A stretch of DNA of 64,000 nucleotides from Rhodobacter sp. (GTDB lineage Bacteria; Pseudomonadota; Alphaproteobacteria; Rhodobacterales; Rhodobacteraceae): the NCBI GenBank assembly GCA_027490955.1, contig JAIXXB010000022.1, forward strand, positions 1 through 64,000, in the 5' to 3' direction. Numbering within the stretch: the stretch's first letter is position 1; every line of letters starts with the position of its first letter. Below are positions 16,892 through 26,040 of this stretch, piece after piece. Made by a program: the position numbers and the translations under genes. Under the pieces are notes generated by a model that was not told where the DNA came from, made no database searches, and saw only the letters and a list, made by a program, of their open reading frames with translations.

Positions 16892-16905
16892 GCAAGGTAA
16901 ACGCG

Positions 16906-18099
16906 ATGGATCAAAAACGGGTTTTGCTGATTATCGGCGGCGGGATTGCCGCCTATAAATCGCTGCTGCTGATCCGCCTGTTGCGCGGGGCAGGCATGGC
17001 GGTGACCCCCGTTCTGACCCGCGCTGGCGAAGAGTTTGTCACCCCCCTGTCGGTGGCGGCGCTGGCTGGCCACAAGGTGCATCGCGCGCTGTTCGATTTG
17101 GGCCAAGAGGCAGAGATGGGCCATATTGAACTATCTCGCAGCGCGGATTTAATTGTGGTGGCCCCCGCGACAGCCGATCTGATGGCAAAAATGGCAGGCG
17201 GGCAGGCCGATGATTTGGCATCCACGCTTTTGCTGGCCACCGATACGCCCGTGCTGCTGGCCCCCGCAATGAATGTGCGCATGTGGCATCATGCGGCCAC
17301 GCAGCGCAATCTGGCCACGCTGCGCGGCGATGGAATTGGCTTTGTTGGCCCGAATGAGGGCGAGATGGCCTGCGGTGAATATGGCCTTGGCCGTATGGCC
17401 GAACCCGAAGAGATCATGGCCGCAATCACGGCGCGGCTGACAGGCGGCCCGCTGGCGGGGCGGCATATCATTGTCACCTCTGGCCCCACGCATGAACCGA
17501 TCGACCCTGTGCGCTATATCGCCAATCGCTCTTCGGGTGCGCAGGGCACAGCCATTGCGGCAGCTTTGCGTGATTTGGGCGCGCGCGTGACCTTTGTGAC
17601 AGGGCCAGCCACTGTGCCGCCGCCAGATGGCGTGCAGATCAGGCGCGTGGAAACGGCGCAGGACATGCAGGCCGCTGTGATGGCCGCGCTGCCCGCCGAT
17701 GCCGTGGTGATGGCCGCCGCCGTGGCCGATTGGCGCGTGGCCAATGCCAGCGATCACAAAATGAAAAAGGCGATCAGCGGCCTGCCCGTTTTGGAATTTG
17801 CCGAAAACCCCGATATTCTGGCAACACTCTGCGCCAGCGCACAGCGCCCGAAACTGGTGATCGGCTTTGCCGCCGAAACGCAGAACGTGGCCGAATATGC
17901 CGCACAAAAGCGCCTGCGCAAAGGCTGCGATTGGATTGTGGCCAACGATGTCTCGCCCCAGACGGGCATCATGGGTGGCGGTGAAAACGCCGTCACCCTG
18001 ATCACCGAAGCGGGGGCCGAAGATTGGCCACGCATGGGCAAAGATCACGTGGCAGCGCGCCTTGCGCAGCGCATCGCGCAGGCCTTGGCCGCGCCATGA
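16906..18099 (+). CDS. coaBC: Phosphopantothenoylcysteine decarboxylase / phosphopantothenate-cysteine ligase
   Basis: This 397-residue bifunctional enzyme carries out steps two and three of coenzyme A synthesis from phosphopantothenate. The N-terminal flavoprotein domain has GGGIAAYKSLLLIR, PAMNVRMW (PxMNxxMW) near residue 120 and the active-site ACGEYGLGRM. The ligase domain begins near residue 186 (HIIVTSGPTHEPIDPVRYI). It overlaps dut by 4 bp (ATGA), which indicates coupled translation. The chain rpoH-coaBC-dut-moeB is on one strand with only short gaps. Confidence 0.96.
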   Translation: MDQKRVLLIIGGGIAAYKSLLLIRLLRGAGMAVTPVLTRAGEEFVTPLSVAALAGHKVHRALFDLGQEAEMGHIELSRSADLIVVAPATADLMAKMAGGQADDLASTLLLATDTPVLLAPAMNVRMWHHAATQRNLATLRGDGIGFVGPNEGEMACGEYGLGRMAEPEEIMAAITARLTGGPLAGRHIIVTSGPTHEPIDPVRYIANRSSGAQGTAIAAALRDLGARVTFVTGPATVPPPDGVQIRRVETAQDMQAAVMAALPADAVVMAAAVADWRVANASDHKMKKAISGLPVLEFAENPDILATLCASAQRPKLVIGFAAETQNVAEYAAQKRLRKGCDWIVANDVSPQTGIMGGGENAVTLITEAGAEDWPRMGKDHVAARLAQRIAQALAAP

Positions 18100-18563
18100 C
18101 AGTGCAAGTTTTGCTGCTGTGGGAAGACTGGGCAGATCGCTCGCTGGGCCTACCCGCCTATCAAACAGCGGGGGCGGCGGGGGCAGATATCTGCGCCAAT
18201 TTGCCGATAGATCAGCGCGCGGCGGGCATTACACTGGCCCCGATGCAGCGCGTGGTTATCCCGACAGGGCTGCGCGCCGAAATCCCGCAGGGGTACGAAA
18301 TGCAAATCCGCCCGCGTTCGGGCCTTGCACTGAAACACGGGCTGTCTTTGCCCAATACACCCGGAACGATTGACAGCGACTATCGCGGCCCCTTGGGCGT
18401 GGCGCTGATCAACTTTGGCGACAGCGCCTATACTGTGCGCCATGGCGACCGAATCGCCCAAGCGGTGATTGCCCCTGTGGTGCAGGCACAGTTTGCCGTG
18501 GCACGCAGCCTGACCGATACGGCGCGCGGGGCGGGCGGTTTCGGATCGACTGGACGGACATGA
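18096..18563 (+). CDS. dut: dUTP diphosphatase
   Basis: This 155-residue trimeric dUTPase hydrolyses dUTP to dUMP, limiting uracil in DNA. The five family motifs are visible, including AGADICANL, RPRSGLALKHG, GTIDSDYRGPLGVALIN, GDRIAQAVI and the C-terminal GAGGFGSTGR that closes over the nucleotide. The start at 18096 overlaps the coaBC stop. The moeB-like gene starts inside its stop codon, so the gene sits in a coupled operon. Confidence 0.96.
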   Translation: MTVQVLLLWEDWADRSLGLPAYQTAGAAGADICANLPIDQRAAGITLAPMQRVVIPTGLRAEIPQGYEMQIRPRSGLALKHGLSLPNTPGTIDSDYRGPLGVALINFGDSAYTVRHGDRIAQAVIAPVVQAQFAVARSLTDTARGAGGFGSTGRT

Positions 18564-19591
18564 CTGTTCTTGTCCTAGCCATAGGACTATGGGCTTTGGG
18601 CTGGGCCTTGGGCACAGCAAAGCTGCTGCGCTTGGGGGCAATAGCGATGCTATGGGCGGGGGTGGTGCTGGTGCACCTGACCCTGCCCGATGAATCGGCC
18701 TTGCGCGCCAGCATTGGCGGTGATGCGCGCACATGGGGGGCGGTTGGTGTTTTGGGCGGCCTTGCGCTGACCTATCGCGCAGCTTTGGCCGCGCTGCGCC
18801 GCCGCGCCGCCCCGCCGCCCCCGCCAGCCCCCCCATCTGGCCCTTTTGCTGCGGGCGAACTTTCCCGCTATTCCCGCCATATCCTGCTGCGCGAGATTGG
18901 CGGTGCAGGTCAGGCACGGCTAAAGACCGCGCGGGTGCTGGTGGTTGGCGCAGGGGGCCTTGGTGCGCCCGCGATGATGTATCTGGCCGCCGCGGGGGTT
19001 AGCACGATTGGCGTGATCGACGATGATGTGGTCGAGGAAAGCAACCTATCGCGCCAGATCATCCACAGCCCCGATGCGCTGGGCCTGCCCAAAGTGCAAT
19101 CGGCCAAAGAAACGCTGGCCGCGCTAAACCCCTTTTGCACCGTGCTGCCCTACCGCCGCCGCATGGACAATGAAACACAATCCTTGATTGGCGAATATGA
19201 TCTGATCTTGGATGGATCAGACAATATGGCCACGCGCTATCTGGTCAACGCGGCCTGCGTGGCGGCGGGCAAGCCGCTGATTTCGGCGGCCCTGACCCAG
19301 TGGGAGGGGCAGATTTCCCTGTATCATCCGCCGCAGACCCCTTGCTATGCCTGCATCTTCCCCCAAGCCCCCGAAACAGGCCTGGCCCCCGCCTGCGCCG
19401 AGGCGGGTGTGCTATCGCCCTTGCCGGGTGTGATTGGCGCGATGATGGCGGTCGAGGCGGTGAAACACATCACAGGCGCGGGCGAAGGGCTGGCAGGGCG
19501 GTTGATGATGTACGACGCGCTGGACGCACAGGTGCGCAGCATCAAGATCGCGCGCAATCCAAACTGCCCAGTCTGCGCAACCGCGCATTAA
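18560..19591 (+). CDS. moeB: MoeB/ThiF-family adenylyltransferase with N-terminal membrane segments
   Basis: This 343-residue protein has an E1-like ThiF/MoeB domain from about residue 97 (YSRHILLREIGGAGQARL), with ATP site VVGAGGLGAPAMMYLAAAG, zinc Cys pairs CYAC and CPVC, and CAEAGVLSPLPGVIGAMMAVE. MoeB adenylates the C-terminal glycine of MoaD in molybdopterin synthesis. Unusually, residues 1-80 are hydrophobic with two to three likely membrane helices, followed by a Pro-rich linker. The enzyme may therefore be anchored at the inner membrane. It overlaps dut by 4 bp. A role for a different ubiquitin-like sulfur carrier (ThiS type) is possible. Confidence 0.85.
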   Translation: MTVLVLAIGLWALGWALGTAKLLRLGAIAMLWAGVVLVHLTLPDESALRASIGGDARTWGAVGVLGGLALTYRAALAALRRRAAPPPPPAPPSGPFAAGELSRYSRHILLREIGGAGQARLKTARVLVVGAGGLGAPAMMYLAAAGVSTIGVIDDDVVEESNLSRQIIHSPDALGLPKVQSAKETLAALNPFCTVLPYRRRMDNETQSLIGEYDLILDGSDNMATRYLVNAACVAAGKPLISAALTQWEGQISLYHPPQTPCYACIFPQAPETGLAPACAEAGVLSPLPGVIGAMMAVEAVKHITGAGEGLAGRLMMYDALDAQVRSIKIARNPNCPVCATAH

Positions 19592-19662
19592 GGGGGGCTC
19601 GCCCCCCTCTGGGCCTTTGGCCCATTCACCCCCGAGGATACTTGGAAAAAGAAGAAGCAGGC
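19592..19662 (+). terminator. moeB terminator and adjacent family repeat
   Basis: GGGGGG-CTCG-CCCCCC (19592-19607) forms a strong hairpin directly after the moeB stop, followed by a second stem GGGCC-TTT-GGCCC. Then comes CACCCCCGAGGATACTTGG. I remember this order (G/C hairpin, GGCCTTTGGCC, CCCCGAGGATA) from many Rhodobacteraceae gene ends, but could not verify that here. Confidence 0.6.
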
Positions 19663-19794
19663 GGCCTTTCGGGGTAGAAAGATCATCCCTGTGCTTCTTA
19701 TGTTTTCACTACAGGTTTGGGCGCGCGCTGCGGCATTTTCGACAAAGCTGGCCCAACGCCGATTTGCGCAGCAAAAGGGATGACATCGCGGCCC

Positions 19795-20244
19795 TTAGCC
19801 CTGTTCTAAAACGGCCTCCATTGCGACAAAGCTGCTGGTGGCGTGAAGGAATGGCAGCGACGAAATGCTTTCGGCCAAGATTTGCCGAAAATGCATCATA
19901 TCGCGCGAGCGCACTTTCAGCAGGTAATCAAAACCACCCGCGATCATGTAGCACTCTTCGATTTCTGGGATTTTGCGCACGGCGTCGTTGAACCGATCCA
20001 GCGCGGTTTGGCGAGTGTCGGTCATTTTGACCTCGACAAAGGTGACATGGGTTAGGCCGAGTTTGACGCGGCTGACGCTGGCGCGGTAGCCCGTGATCAG
20101 GCCGCTTTCCTCCATCTGGCGCAGGCGCTGGGTGACTGGGGTTTTGGACAGGCCAACGCGGGCGGCCAGCGCGCTCATGGAAATGCGGCCATCTTCTAAA
20201 ACGGCGGCAAGAATCTTTTGGTTGATGGGGTCGAGCGGTTCCAT
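19795..20244 (-). CDS. putR: Lrp/AsnC family regulator, probable PutR
   Basis: This 149-residue regulator has an N-terminal winged HTH (LDPINQKILAAVLEDGRIS, LAARVGLSKTPVTQRL) and a C-terminal RAM/ACT-like ligand domain (TFVEVKMTDTR...MIAGGFDYLLKVRSRDM). It is divergent from putA, as is PutR, the Lrp-like activator known for proline dehydrogenase in Rhodobacter capsulatus. The start at 20244 gives a standard Lrp length; a GTG at 20307 would add 21 residues and overlap the operator candidate. Proline as effector is an inference. Confidence 0.87.
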   Translation of the reverse strand: MEPLDPINQKILAAVLEDGRISMSALAARVGLSKTPVTQRLRQMEESGLITGYRASVSRVKLGLTHVTFVEVKMTDTRQTALDRFNDAVRKIPEIEECYMIAGGFDYLLKVRSRDMMHFRQILAESISSLPFLHATSSFVAMEAVLEQG

Positions 20245-20265
20245 ATCGATCTGCCTTTTCGCCAC

Positions 20266-20310
20266 AAAATGACCAGATGGCCTAAAGATTTGCGCAAGAT
20301 TGGTCACTTT
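20266..20310. promoter_or_regulatory. Inverted repeat in the putR/putA promoter region
   Basis: AAAATGACCA (20266-20275) faces TGGTCACTTT (20301-20310). Nine of ten positions are complementary, and the arms are about 35 bp apart centre to centre. Lrp-family octamers bind repeated sites at helical spacing, so this is a good candidate operator for autoregulation of putR and control of putA. Confidence 0.5.
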
Positions 20311-20360
20311 GACTAACCCATATCCTGTATGCAGTCCATAGGCAGGCGGAGGATGGCGGG

Positions 20361-23300
20361 ATGAATGTGGCAGATTTCAATTTGGGCGCAAAATTTCAAG
20401 ACGAGGCCAACCTGCTGAGGGCGCTGGTTGCGCAGGCGGGCATCAGCGCGGCCAAGCGCGCCAAAATTGCGGCCAAGGGCGCCGATTTGGTGCGCCGCAT
20501 CCGCAGCGAAGCCAGCCCTAGCTTGATGGAACATTTCCTGTCGGAATATGGCCTTTCCACGCGCGAGGGTGTCGCGCTGATGTGTCTGGCCGAGGCGATG
20601 CTGCGCGTGCCTGATCCCGAAACGATGGACGCGCTGATTGAAGATAAAATTGCCCCCTCTGATTGGGGCAAGCATTTGGGAGAGGCGTCTTCGAGCCTTG
20701 TCAATGCCTCGACTTGGGCGCTGATGCTGACGGGCCGCGTGCTGGACGCCGATCAGCCGGGCATAGCCGGCACATTGCGCGGCATGATCAAGCGGCTGGG
20801 CGAGCCTGTGATCCGCGCCGCAGTTGGCCGCGCGATGAAGGAAATGGGCCGCCAATTTGTGCTGGGCCAAACCATCGATGCGGCGCTTGTGCGTGCGCGC
20901 AAGCGCGAGGCGCAGGGCTATACCTACAGCTACGACATGCTGGGAGAGGCGGCGATGACGCAGGATGATGCGGCGCGTTATGCCCGCGAATACGCCCTTG
21001 CGATAGTAGCGATTGCGCAGGCCTGTGATAAGGGTTCAGTCATTGCCAACCCCGGCATTTCGATCAAACTTTCGGCCCTGCACCCGCGCTATGAGGTGGC
21101 CCAAGAGGCGCGCGTTATGGCCGAATTGGTGCCAGTCGTGCTGAAACTGGCCCAATCGGCAAAGGCGGCGGGCATGGGCATGAACATCGACGCCGAAGAG
21201 CAAGATCGCCTTGTCTTATCGCTGAAGGTGATTGCCGCCGTGCTGGCCGATCCGTCGCTGGCAGGGTGGGACGGGTTTGGCGTGGTGGTGCAGGCCTATG
21301 GCAAACGCGCGGGGATGGTGATTGATTGGCTGTATGACGCGGCCACGCGGCTGGATCGCAAGATCATGGTGCGGCTGGTCAAAGGGGCCTATTGGGACAG
21401 CGAAATCAAACGCGCCCAAGTCGAGGGTAGCCCAGATTTTCCACTGTTCACCAGCAAAACCGCCACCGATGTCGCCTATATCGCCCATGCAAAGCGTCTG
21501 GTGGGTTACGCTGATCGCATCTACCCGCAATTTGCCACCCACAACGCCCATACTGTTGCGGCGATCTTGGACCTTGCGGGCGATACCCCTTTTGAATTCC
21601 AGCGTCTGCATGGCATGGGCGAGCGGCTGCATGACATTGTCTTGGCGCAAACCAAAGGGCGCTGCCGCATTTATGCACCCGTGGGCGCGCATCGGGATTT
21701 GCTGGCCTATCTGGTGCGCCGATTGCTGGAAAACGGGGCCAACTCGTCTTTCGTGCATCAGATTGTGGATGCGTCCATTGCCCCCCAAGAGGTGGCGCGC
21801 GATCCCTTTGCCGCGCTGGCATCGGCGCGCCCGCCTGCGGGGCTGTTGCATCCGCGTGATCTTTTCGGGGCAAGTCGGATCAACTCTGCGGGGTTTGATC
21901 TGTCTGATAGCGGCACGTTAGCGCAGATCGAGGCTGCCCGCAGCGCGCCCTTGCCCAGTGGCGCGCCGCAGGTTTTGCGCACAGCGACAGGAAGGCTGCA
22001 CCCTATCACCAACCCCGCAAGCGGCGCAGTGATAGGAGAGGTGCTGCATGTGGATGCCCAAACAGTCGCCCGCGCCATCGAGGACGCGCGCCTATGGGAT
22101 GCCCCCGCCCCCGCCCGCGCCGCTGTATTGCGCCGCGCTGCCGATTTATATGAAGAAAACTTTGGCCCGATCTTTACCGCCCTTGCGCGCGAGGCGGGCA
22201 AGACCCTGCCCGATGCCGTCAGCGAGTTGCGCGAGGCGGTGGATTTTCTGCGCTATTACGCCGCCGAGGGCGAGGCTTCCACAGCCAACGCGCGCGGGAT
22301 TGTGGCTGCGATCAGCCCGTGGAATTTTCCACTGGCTATTTTCACGGGCCAAATCGCGGCGGCCCTGATGGCGGGCAATGCCGTTATCGCCAAACCCGCC
22401 GAAGCAACCCCAATTATCGCCACAATCGGCGTGCAACTGCTGCACCGCGCAGGCGTGCCATTGGCCGCATTGCAACTGGTAACGGGGGACGGGCCCATTG
22501 TGGGAACGGCGCTGGCCACGGACAGCCGCATCAAAGCGGTGGTCTTTACAGGATCAAACGCAACGGCGCAGAGCATCGCGCGCAATATGGCGGCCCACCT
22601 TGCCCCAGGCACCCCGCTGATTGCGGAAACGGGCGGGCTTAATGCCATGATTGTGGATTCCACCGCACTTCCCGAACAGGCGGTGCGCAATATTGTCGCC
22701 TCGGCCTTCCGCTCGGCAGGGCAGCGCTGCTCGGCTTTGCGGATGCTTTATGTGCAAGAGGATATCGCGCCGCATCTGATCAACATGATCAAAGGCGCAA
22801 TGGATCAGCTGACCTTGGGCGACCCGTGGCAGATGAGTACCGATATCGGCCCCGTCATCGATGCGCGCGCGCAAAGTCGCATCGCAGATTATCTGGCGCA
22901 GCATCGGGCGCGGATTTTGCACCAATTGGCCGCCCCATCGCAGGGCACATTTACCCCACCCACATTGATTGCCACAGACGGGATTGCCGATTTAGACCGC
23001 GAGATTTTCGGCCCCATCTTGCACGTGGCCACGTTCAAAGCGGGCGATCTGGACAGTGTTGTTGCAGCGATTAACGCCAAAGAATTTGGCCTGACCTTTG
23101 GGCTGCACACCCGCATTGACGCGCGGCTGCAGCAGGTGTCAGGGGCGATTCGCGTGGGCAATATCTATGTGAACCGCAACCAAATCGGGGCGACTGTCGG
23201 CAGTCAACCCTTTGGCGGCGAAGGCCTGTCAGGCACAGGCCCAAAGGCGGGTGGGCCGCACTACCTGCCGCGCTTTTTTGCGCCCCAGCCCGCGCAGGCC

Positions 23301-23762
23301 GCTGGCGGCACATGGGACGGCCCCTGCACGGTTTTGAACGCCGTGCAGCGCCTGACCGCGCCAGCAGACCGCACCATTTCCCAAACGATTATGCCCGGCC
23401 CTACGGGCGAGTTGAACCGGCTGTCCCTGCACCCGCGCGCGCCGCTGCTATGCCTTGGGCCAGGGGCGAACACAGCGGCGGCGCAGAAGGCAGCGGTGGA
23501 AAAGCTGGGCGGTATCGCTATCGCGCTGGACGGCGATGTTGCGGCGGAAATGCTGCAAGACCTGCAGGGCTATTCGGCGGCCATTTGGTGGGGGGACCAT
23601 GCACGCGGGCGGCACTATGCTATGGCCTTGGCGGCACGAGGGGGCGCGATCACCCCCCTCATCACCGATATGCCCGACCTTGCCCATATCGCGCATGAAC
23701 GCCACCTGTGCGTAGATACCACAGCCGCAGGCGGCAACGCCGCGCTGCTGGCGGGCGGTTAA
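20361..23762 (+). CDS. putA: Bifunctional proline dehydrogenase / L-glutamate gamma-semialdehyde dehydrogenase
   Basis: This 1133-residue PutA oxidises proline to glutamate in two steps. The FAD-dependent proline dehydrogenase barrel includes SIKLSALHPRYE (about residue 233) and RLVKGAYWDSEIKRAQ (about 336). The aldehyde dehydrogenase domain has ISPWNFPLAIFTGQ and the catalytic Cys in AGQRCSALRM near residue 788. A C-terminal extension ends in the conserved HERHLCVDTTAAGGNAALL. The ribbon-helix-helix DNA-binding domain of E. coli PutA is absent, so control falls to putR. GGAGG lies eight bases before the ATG. Confidence 0.97.
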   Translation: MNVADFNLGAKFQDEANLLRALVAQAGISAAKRAKIAAKGADLVRRIRSEASPSLMEHFLSEYGLSTREGVALMCLAEAMLRVPDPETMDALIEDKIAPSDWGKHLGEASSSLVNASTWALMLTGRVLDADQPGIAGTLRGMIKRLGEPVIRAAVGRAMKEMGRQFVLGQTIDAALVRARKREAQGYTYSYDMLGEAAMTQDDAARYAREYALAIVAIAQACDKGSVIANPGISIKLSALHPRYEVAQEARVMAELVPVVLKLAQSAKAAGMGMNIDAEEQDRLVLSLKVIAAVLADPSLAGWDGFGVVVQAYGKRAGMVIDWLYDAATRLDRKIMVRLVKGAYWDSEIKRAQVEGSPDFPLFTSKTATDVAYIAHAKRLVGYADRIYPQFATHNAHTVAAILDLAGDTPFEFQRLHGMGERLHDIVLAQTKGRCRIYAPVGAHRDLLAYLVRRLLENGANSSFVHQIVDASIAPQEVARDPFAALASARPPAGLLHPRDLFGASRINSAGFDLSDSGTLAQIEAARSAPLPSGAPQVLRTATGRLHPITNPASGAVIGEVLHVDAQTVARAIEDARLWDAPAPARAAVLRRAADLYEENFGPIFTALAREAGKTLPDAVSELREAVDFLRYYAAEGEASTANARGIVAAISPWNFPLAIFTGQIAAALMAGNAVIAKPAEATPIIATIGVQLLHRAGVPLAALQLVTGDGPIVGTALATDSRIKAVVFTGSNATAQSIARNMAAHLAPGTPLIAETGGLNAMIVDSTALPEQAVRNIVASAFRSAGQRCSALRMLYVQEDIAPHLINMIKGAMDQLTLGDPWQMSTDIGPVIDARAQSRIADYLAQHRARILHQLAAPSQGTFTPPTLIATDGIADLDREIFGPILHVATFKAGDLDSVVAAINAKEFGLTFGLHTRIDARLQQVSGAIRVGNIYVNRNQIGATVGSQPFGGEGLSGTGPKAGGPHYLPRFFAPQPAQAAGGTWDGPCTVLNAVQRLTAPADRTISQTIMPGPTGELNRLSLHPRAPLLCLGPGANTAAAQKAAVEKLGGIAIALDGDVAAEMLQDLQGYSAAIWWGDHARGRHYAMALAARGGAITPLITDMPDLAHIAHERHLCVDTTAAGGNAALLAGG

Positions 23763-24039
23763 GCTGACGCAAGACGAACAGATGCGCGCGGGCCGCGATG
23801 GACGACAGCACAGGCTAACGCCGCACCGCGCGCGCCCTCGGCCCAGATATCTTCAATCGTGCAGCCGCATTCAAAGGGTCATGTGAGAACGGCAAGGAAA
23901 AGCCACAGGCCAAGATTTCATAGCCCTAATTTGGCACGCGAAAGCGCGGCACCCTGCCAAATTGTTTGGTGGGCATCTGTTTCCGCATTCCCAGCCGAAA
24001 TAATAGTGAGGGCTGAATAGGCCTGTGCCAGCGGCGAGG
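23763..24039. other. Gene-free gap between convergent putA and the flavin oxidoreductase
   Basis: This gap of 277 bp shows no convincing coding frame. Its main feature is the nested hairpin at 23928-23963. The rest is unremarkable sequence. Confidence 0.5.
23928..23963. terminator. Nested hairpin, candidate bidirectional terminator
   Basis: AATTTGGCA (23928-23936) pairs perfectly with TGCCAAATT (23955-23963). Inside is a second stem CGCG-AAAG-CGCG. It lies between the ends of putA and the oxidoreductase gene, where a terminator is needed on both strands. There is no long T run, so an alternative is a protein-binding palindrome. Confidence 0.5.
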
Positions 24040-26040
24040 CTACAGGCGCGCTGCAAGTTCGGCGCCCTGCGCTATGGCGCGCTGTGCGTTCAATTCGCTG
24101 GCGGTGTCTGCACCGCCGATGAGATGCACCTTCAGCCCCGCCGCAATCGCCCGATCTGCCACATCGCGCTGGCTGATTTGGCCCGCGCAGACCACCACTG
24201 TATCGGCCTGCACCAGCCGTTCGGTCCCGTTTTGCGCAATCAGCACACCCTGCGGCGTGATGGCGCGGTATTGCACCCCGCCCAGCATTTCGACGCCCTT
24301 TGCCGCCAGCCCTGCGCGGTGAATCCAGCCTGTGGTTTTGCCAAGGCCCCGCCCCAATTTGCCCGTTTTGCGCTGCATCAGCGTCACGTGGCGCGCGGGG
24401 GCCATGGGCTGTGGCACGGCCAGCCCGCCTGCCTGCATCACAGGATCACCCACGCCCCAAGCCCGCTGCCACATGGTCAAATCGCGGCTAGGGTGATGGG
24501 GGCCTGTGGCCAAATACTCGGCCACGTCAAAGCCGATACCGCCTGCGCCAATCACAGCCACGCGCGCGCCAACGGCTGCGCCGCGCAGAACATCGGCGTA
24601 GGTCAGGGCGCGGCTGGCCCCGTCGATGGCCAGCGCGCGGGGGGCAGTGCCTGTGGCGATGATCACCTCATCCGCGCCGCGCAAATCGGGCACATCGGCG
24701 CGTTGGTTCAGGTGCACCTGCACCCGCAGCCGCAGAAGTTCGGACGTAAACCAATCTAGCAGCCCAATAAACTCTTCTTTCCCAGGCACTTGTTTGGCAA
24801 GGTTCAGTTGCCCGCCCAGCGCGCCCATAGCTTCCATCAGCGTCACCTGATGCCCGCGCGTGGCGGCGACAATCGCGGCCATCATGCCCGCAGCGCCGCC
24901 ACCCACAATGGTGATACGCTTGGGCTGGGGCGCGGGAGTATAGCGCAGTTTGGTTTCCCGCCCCGCGCGCGGATTGACCAAGCAGGTGGCCAGCTTGCCC
25001 GAAAACGTATGATCAAGGCAGGCTTGGTTGCAGGCTATGCAGGGGGCAATCTGCGCCGCCTGCCCTGCCGCCGCTTTGGCAACAAAGGCGCTGTCGGCCA
25101 AAAATGGCCGCGCCATCGAGATCATATCGGCATGACCGCGCGCCAGAATATCTTCGGCCAAGTCGGGCGTGTTGATGCGGTTGGTGGCGATGACGGGCAA
25201 GATATCTTCGCCCCGCAGCCGCGCTGCCAGATGCACAAAGGCCCCGCGCGGCACCGAGGTGGCGATGGTGGGAATGCGCGATTCGTGCCAGCCGATCCCC
25301 GTGTTCAGAACATTTGCCCCAGCCTGTTTCATGGCGCGCGCCAGCAGCAAAACCTCGTCCCATGTGCTGCCATCAGGGATAAGGTCGATCAGCGATATGC
25401 GGTAGATGATCAGAAAATCTGGCCCCAGCGCAGCGCGAATGCGCGCCACGGCCTGCACAGGCGCACGCATGCGATGGGCATAATCACCGCCCCAATCGTC
25501 GCTGCGCGCATTGGTCGGGCGCACAAGAAATTGGTTCAGGAAATATCCCTCGGATCCCATCACCTCGACCCCGTCATAACCCGCCTGCCGCGCGCGCAGG
25601 GCGGCGGTGACAAATTCATCCAGTTCGGCATCCACCTCGGCGCTGGTCAATTCGCGCGGGCGAAAGGGAGAGATTGGGGATTTGATCGGCGATGGGGCCA
25701 CGCAGCCCTGCGTATAGGCATAGCGGCCTGCATGCAGGATTTGCATGGCGATGCGCCCGCCGTTTTGATGCACAGCATCGGTGATATGTTGGTGAAAAGC
25801 GATGTCGGCCGCGCCAAACAGCCCCGCCGCACCTTCATAAACTGCACCATGGCGATTGGGCGCAATGCCGCCCGTGATAATCAACCCAACCCCGCCTGCT
25901 GCCCGTTCGGCATAAAAAGCGGCCAGCGGGGCAGGGTCGGATATATCCTCTAGCCCTGTGTGCATCGAGCCCATGACCACGCGGTTGCGCAGGGTCAGCG
26001 GCCCAAGGCGGATCGGTGACAGCAGGTGCGGGTAGGGCAT
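24040..26040 (-). CDS. NADPH-dependent 2,4-dienoyl-CoA reductase-like flavoenzyme
   Basis: This 666-residue protein has an N-terminal old-yellow-enzyme barrel (LLSPIRLGPLTLRNRVVMG, HAGRYAYTQG, GYDGVEVMGSEGYFLNQFL). A Cys cluster near residue 335 (CIACNQACLDHTFSGKLATC) should bind an Fe-S centre. Two dinucleotide folds follow (TIVGGGAAGMMAAI and VAVIGAGGIGFDVAEYL). This is the layout of FadH, which reduces 2,4-dienoyl-CoA in the oxidation of unsaturated fatty acids, and of trimethylamine dehydrogenase relatives. The start at 26040 is fixed by AAAGGAG. The substrate is inferred only from family length and layout. Confidence 0.85.
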   Translation of the reverse strand: MPYPHLLSPIRLGPLTLRNRVVMGSMHTGLEDISDPAPLAAFYAERAAGGVGLIITGGIAPNRHGAVYEGAAGLFGAADIAFHQHITDAVHQNGGRIAMQILHAGRYAYTQGCVAPSPIKSPISPFRPRELTSAEVDAELDEFVTAALRARQAGYDGVEVMGSEGYFLNQFLVRPTNARSDDWGGDYAHRMRAPVQAVARIRAALGPDFLIIYRISLIDLIPDGSTWDEVLLLARAMKQAGANVLNTGIGWHESRIPTIATSVPRGAFVHLAARLRGEDILPVIATNRINTPDLAEDILARGHADMISMARPFLADSAFVAKAAAGQAAQIAPCIACNQACLDHTFSGKLATCLVNPRAGRETKLRYTPAPQPKRITIVGGGAAGMMAAIVAATRGHQVTLMEAMGALGGQLNLAKQVPGKEEFIGLLDWFTSELLRLRVQVHLNQRADVPDLRGADEVIIATGTAPRALAIDGASRALTYADVLRGAAVGARVAVIGAGGIGFDVAEYLATGPHHPSRDLTMWQRAWGVGDPVMQAGGLAVPQPMAPARHVTLMQRKTGKLGRGLGKTTGWIHRAGLAAKGVEMLGGVQYRAITPQGVLIAQNGTERLVQADTVVVCAGQISQRDVADRAIAAGLKVHLIGGADTASELNAQRAIAQGAELAARL

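Noticed and set aside
20245-20307. Longer putR starting at GTG 20307
   Set aside because: The extra residues are not part of the Lrp fold and would cover the inverted repeat; ATG 20244 gives the normal length.
23871-24056. 61-codon minus-strand frame at the end of the flavin oxidoreductase gene
   Set aside because: It overlaps the hairpin and the end of a clear gene in another frame, and lacks recognisable features.
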